A model generated the notes under the pieces. The model was given only the letters and a program-made list of their open reading frames with translations, searched no databases and was not told the DNA's origin. Positions 60,391 through 64,000 of a stretch of DNA of 64,000 bases are shown piece after piece (position 1 is the first letter of the stretch; the number at the start of each line of letters is the position of its first letter). Made by a program: the position numbers and the translations under genes. This DNA is from Takashimella koratensis (Eukaryota; Basidiomycota; Tremellomycetes; Trichosporonales; Tetragoniomycetaceae). The stretch covers positions 1,337,934 through 1,401,933 of the forward strand of contig BCKT01000006.1 in assembly GCA_003116875.1 (NCBI GenBank), written 5' to 3'.

Positions 60391-61790
60391 CTACAAGTAT
60401 GAGTAGATTGATCGCTTGCGAGGGTTGTATTGCGGCAGGCGAACGCTGCTACCGTTGGACAACTTCCAGTCCTTCTGGCAGCGCGAGACGTCGCATTGTC
60501 CTCGGAGGCAGGTCACAGATCCCATCGCGACACCGGGGAGCGATGAGCAGCTGAAAGGCATGTGTCAGAAGGGCGACGAGAGCGAACTTGGCTCAACATG
60601 TCACTCACTCGACACCAAGAGTGGTGTTGAAGGAATCGTAGAGACCGTTGACGCATCCACCGCACGAGTCTACATGGGGTCTGTCAGTTGCGCCACCGAC
60701 CAAGCTGCATGAAAGCTCACCAAGTTCCGAGGTCGGGTCGATGCACTGAAAGACAAACATCAGTTTAAGAAACTTTTCGGCTCAAAGGATACAACTCACT
60801 TCGTAGGCCTCATCTTGACCAGGAATCGCACAAGCGTCCATTCCCGCGGGACACAGGGACTTCTTCTTCAACTGTGCGATCCTTCTCGCCTCGTTCAGTC
60901 GTCGTTTGGCATACTGGCTATACGTCGCGTCCTGAGAATGGGAGTAGATCATATTGCTGATTCCACTCGAGGAGTAGCACTGCGTCGTTGACCCGGCGCC
61001 GACAATGTTGGACGCACAGGTGCACGAGAAGTACCATCTCCGTTACTCGTGATTGCGGCGAATCGGTGAGACTTACAACCAGCTGTGCAGTCTTCAGCGG
61101 TGTAGGGGGCAGAAATAGTGACAGAGTCGGTAGCGGTGAAACTGGTGTAGCAGGACGTTGCGAGGGAGAATGTGGTTTGGATGTTGATCACCTAGATTGC
61201 GTAGAGTAAGCAAGAAGAAAGGGAGAAAAACAGAGCAGCAACGAAATCCATTGCGGTATCTTTGAGATGCTGGATACTGATAATGTAATCGCACTCACTG
61301 TAAGGTCGGGAGATGTACAGAGGAATGAAGAATCGGCAGCCGCGTCGTAGTTGGCCAGGTTGGTCTCATCCTGGGTACAATAACAGTTGACGTCGTTGTC
61401 ATCAAGGAGGGGGCGGAAGTAGGCGTTCCGAGGCCCATCGGTGTCTTGACCACAGAAAGCCTACGGTAGGAAGAAGGGCAAACGTGCGGGTTAGCATGCT
61501 CTTGACTTTACACGAGGTTGCAGTAGCACTCTCATAGGGAGCAAGAGAGTAGGGCAGCAGTGGGAGGCACGATAGGATGGCAAGAAAGCGTGAGGAGTGA
61601 TAGTACTTACCGCGCAATTGGCAGGACCAGTCCCATCCGCCGCAGTTCCCGTCACTTGCGTCGCACTACTGATAGCGCCCAGATTGCCAAACGTATCGGA
61701 GGCGATACATGCCATTTTCCCATAAGCGAGTGCGGTGGGTGCAGCAAGAATCACAGCGATAGAGAGGCGGAGGAAAATGGTCGACGACAT
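60391..61790 (-). CDS. CPL1-like Cys-rich secreted protein, with an apparent 1-nt break
   Basis: Signal peptide MSSTIFLRLSIAVILAAPTA (ATG 61790-61788). Cys-rich repeats follow (GTGPANCAAFCGQDT, VNCYCTQDE; DCTAGC, SCTCASNIVGAG), then the fungal CPL1-type C-terminal domain CPAGMDACAIPG, CIDPTSELDSCGGCVNGLY, DCSSLPGV, VTCLRGQCDVSRCQKDW and stop 60391-60393. In Cryptococcus, Cpl1 is a secreted protein with this domain; related proteins are common in basidiomycetes, so a pathogenic role is not implied. Near 61035 the frame running through DCTAGCKSHRFAAITSNG must shift by one base to continue as WYFSCTCAS. Using the GTAAGT there as a donor does not restore frame. Either one base is missing from the sequence or the gene is broken. 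Confidence 0.8.
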
Positions 61791-63036
61791 GGTTTGTGTA
61801 TCTGCGATAGGTGGGAGAAAGTGTAAGGCGGATGAGATAGACGGTCGCAGACGAGTTGGAGGATCCACACTTGGCAAGCAAAAGCAAAACGGACAATACG
61901 ATGATGGCTGAATGAGGAGTATGCTTTGTGGCTCGTATATAATGCATTAGCCAGACCGTAGCGAAGGCTCAAGTTGTTTATTCGTCTCCAAGGTGATCGC
62001 GATAGTGCCACCCATGGGACAAGTTGTGGCTCGCCAAGCCTTTTCGACCGTCCGGTTGCCGCTGCCTCACACTCCCTCGAGCCTTCTCACCTGCGGCACT
62101 AAGGTATTCATGACAAGACCTGGCCTTCTCACCATGTGGACGCCATCCGGCCTGGACGTGTCCCTGCTCGGCCCAACGCAAGGAACACGCTCACCCACCC
62201 GATAAGTTTATGATAATTGAAACAGAAATTGCTCGGTGGACGAAACGCATGCATGCTTGACGAACCGATGGAAACAAGGTGAACAGGGCTTTTGGCAAGG
62301 CGTCTCAGGAACAAACGAGGCACGGAAAACCATGCGACGGAGTAACATCGACATCGGGTGGGATGTTGGTCAGTCGAGTGTAACCAATGCAGTAGATGTG
62401 GAGGTCGGTGCTGTCCAAGCGAGCACGCGGGGGAGGAAATTGGACCATAAGAGGCGAGGCAAGTTCTTGGAGCAATATAGCTGTTTCTTTCGGATGGTGC
62501 AAAGATTTCCCTGTTCAGATGAGCGAGAGCAAGAACTGAGTTGAATGTCGTTGGGGGAGTCATTGATCCCCGCGCGCCGCCCACCTCTCTTAGCATAGAC
62601 TCGGATGCGCATCAGGAGTGTCACTATCATATTCCAAGGGACTCGCTGGAATTCAACGGAAAGAAGGCGTTGAGATGACCAAGACTGCGTCAACAGAGGC
62701 GCCTCCCGTCTCCCGTCTCCCGTCTCCGACCTCTCCCATAACCCGGGACACGTTTTTCAAACCCCAACATCGCGTGTAAGGGGCATATACAGCATTCATC
62801 GCCTCTCTAGAGCCTATGACACCACATTCGATCCCTCGACACCTCTTACTATCCCCAGAACATTCATGTTGTCCACCTCGGTACGCTCTGTCAAGGATTT
62901 CTAGGCGGGTACGTCATTTAGAATTTCCCCGTGCAATTTAGCAAAAGCCAAAAAATATGAGAGCACTCGATCTCCCTTTTCGACTTTTCTTTCCAGCTTG
63001 ATATCGTCCACATCTCCACATACCTCCCACTCCCTC
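61791..63036. other. Divergent region between the CPL1-like gene and CYC3
   Basis: About 1.25 kb. A CTCCCGT tandem repeat (3.5 copies) lies at 62702-62727. An open minus-strand frame at 62129-62596 resembles nothing known and is not called. Confidence 0.5.
62702..62727 (+). repeat. CTCCCGT tandem repeat
   Basis: Three and a half perfect copies of a 7-nt unit about 310 nt upstream of CYC3. Confidence 0.9.
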
Positions 63037-63949
63037 ATGCGCTGGTCTTTCTCAAGCCCCCCAGCGGACTCAACCGGGTCAGTATCCGCGCCCACTTCCG
63101 ATCCGAGCTCGTCGCGCTCCGCTTTGCCACCTGACCACCCGCCTGTCCCTGACGGCGTCGACGAGTGTCCTGTCAGTCCCGAAGCTCGATCTGTCTGGCT
63201 CTCTGCATCTGCCGGTCCGTCTGAGTCTCACCCTCTCCGCAACACCGACGCCGCCTCTGCGTCCTCCGCGTCGAATCCAATATCCACTACTGTCGCCGCC
63301 GCTGCTGCCGGCCAAGTCGCGCCCCTGGGTACGACGAGGGTCATCTCCTCCATCCCCCGAGGCCAATTACCTGGGGAGTCCAGCGGGAGCTCTCACAATG
63401 CCTCGCCCGAGGGCGGGACCGATGCCGACGGCCGCTGGGTCTACCCATCTGAACAACAATTCTTCAATGCGATGATGCGGAAAAACCACAAACCCCGCGC
63501 AGAAGACATGCGGACCGTCGTTCCGATCCACAACGCCGTGAATGAGAAGGCTTGGGAGGAAGTGCTGGCGTGGGAGGCAGGGATGGGAGGGGATCGATGT
63601 GGAGGAGTTAGGTTAAGCAGTTTTGTAGGGAGGCCGAAGGATAGGACGCCCAAGGCGTGGATAATGACTATGCTTGGGTGAGTTAGACCTGAAGTCTTTA
63701 TGGTCAGAGGCAGGTCGAAGGAAATGTACAGGTAGCTGACGTCTTCGTCCGATGCACAGGTACACACCCCCGTTCGACCGACACGATTGGATAGTCGACA
63801 GGTGTGGGACCCAGGTCCGTTACGTGATCGACTTCTACACGGGCCGATCAGATCCCCGGACCCAGGCGGTCTCGTTCTACCTCGACGTCCGGCCAGCGGT
63901 TGATAACTGGGAGGGCGTGCGGACACGATTCGGTCAGTGGTGGCGGTGA
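63037..63949 (+). CDS. CYC3: Holocytochrome c synthase (cytochrome c heme lyase)
   Basis: Intermembrane-space enzyme that attaches heme to apocytochrome c (CXXCH). ATG at 63037 (MRWSFSSPPADSTG). A Ser/Ala/Pro-rich N-terminus contains the Cys-Pro heme-binding type motif DECPVSPEARSVW. The conserved core is WVYPSEQQFFNAMMRKNHKP, RTVVPIHNAVNEKAWEEVL, CGGVRLSSFVGRPKD and, after one intron (about 63678-63760), PPFDRHDWIVDRCGTQVRYV, which includes the His that ligates heme. Stop at 63947-63949. About 280 residues, the usual family size. Cytochrome c versus c1 specificity cannot be decided from sequence. Confidence 0.94.
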
Positions 63950-64000
63950 ATGTGGTGGAGGGAGAATAAGGGACGAGTTGCGAATCATTTGGGCGTTCTA

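Noticed and set aside
61070..61085. GTAAGT in the CPL1-like gene as an intron donor
   Set aside because: None of the following AG sites brings the conserved downstream module into frame, while reading through gives a natural protein sequence up to a one-base shift.
62129..62596. Minus-strand frame of 155 codons with an ATG
   Set aside because: No signal peptide, domain or splice context, and composition does not differ from random GC-rich sequence.

Overview
This window is nuclear DNA from a fungus, most likely a basidiomycete. Genes are dense and GC-rich and are broken by many short introns (about 45-100 nt, mostly GTGAGT/GTAAGT donors and CTAAC/CTGAC-like branch sites). The gene set (CRZ1-type zinc finger, CPL1-type secreted protein, basidiomycete-style single-pass surface proteins) suggests Basidiomycota, perhaps near Tremellomycetes. 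The class is inference; no rRNA or marker gene is present to confirm it.

Layout, left to right: the 3' part of a SulP/SLC26 transporter with STAS and cNMP-binding domains (1-2210, +); EFL1, the ribosome-maturation GTPase (2594-6834, +), interrupted by a 100-N gap inside a poly-G tract in an intron; a CRZ1-like C2H2 factor (7704-9591, -); about 5.2 kb with no supportable gene; a chromodomain/C2H2/coiled-coil protein (14788-17444, -) divergent from glutaminyl-tRNA synthetase (17937-20832, +); ASF1 (21336-22554, -) divergent from TRM1 (23093/23231-25915, +).

From 26 to 36.6 kb lies a run of minus-strand genes for predicted cell-surface proteins. Three are tandem paralogs with the same plan: signal peptide, a small Trp/Gly-Thr-Pro ectodomain, a Ser/Thr-rich stalk, one membrane span and a cytosolic tail. 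They are followed by a small Ser/Thr-rich protein with a hydrophobic C-terminus and another single-pass protein.

The rest holds an EI24-family membrane protein (37048-38954, +), a Zn2Cys6 transcription factor with a His-rich tail (39580-43451, -), about 5 kb without supportable genes, palmitoyl-protein thioesterase (48471-49960, +), MCM3 (50333-53479, -) divergent from STI1 (53907-56366, +), a DUF3292-like membrane protein (56827-59591, -), a CPL1-like Cys-rich secreted protein (60391-61790, -) and cytochrome c heme lyase (63037-63949, +).

Housekeeping genes read through without frame breaks. Three surface or secreted genes each show an apparent single-base loss inside a conserved region. 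Several initiator regions are unusual: an ASF1 start built from a 3-nt coding exon plus a 6-nt exon, an EI24 start codon split by an intron, and a TRM1 with two in-frame starts, the upstream one adding a presequence-like extension. No tRNA, rRNA, CRISPR array or transposon was recognised.
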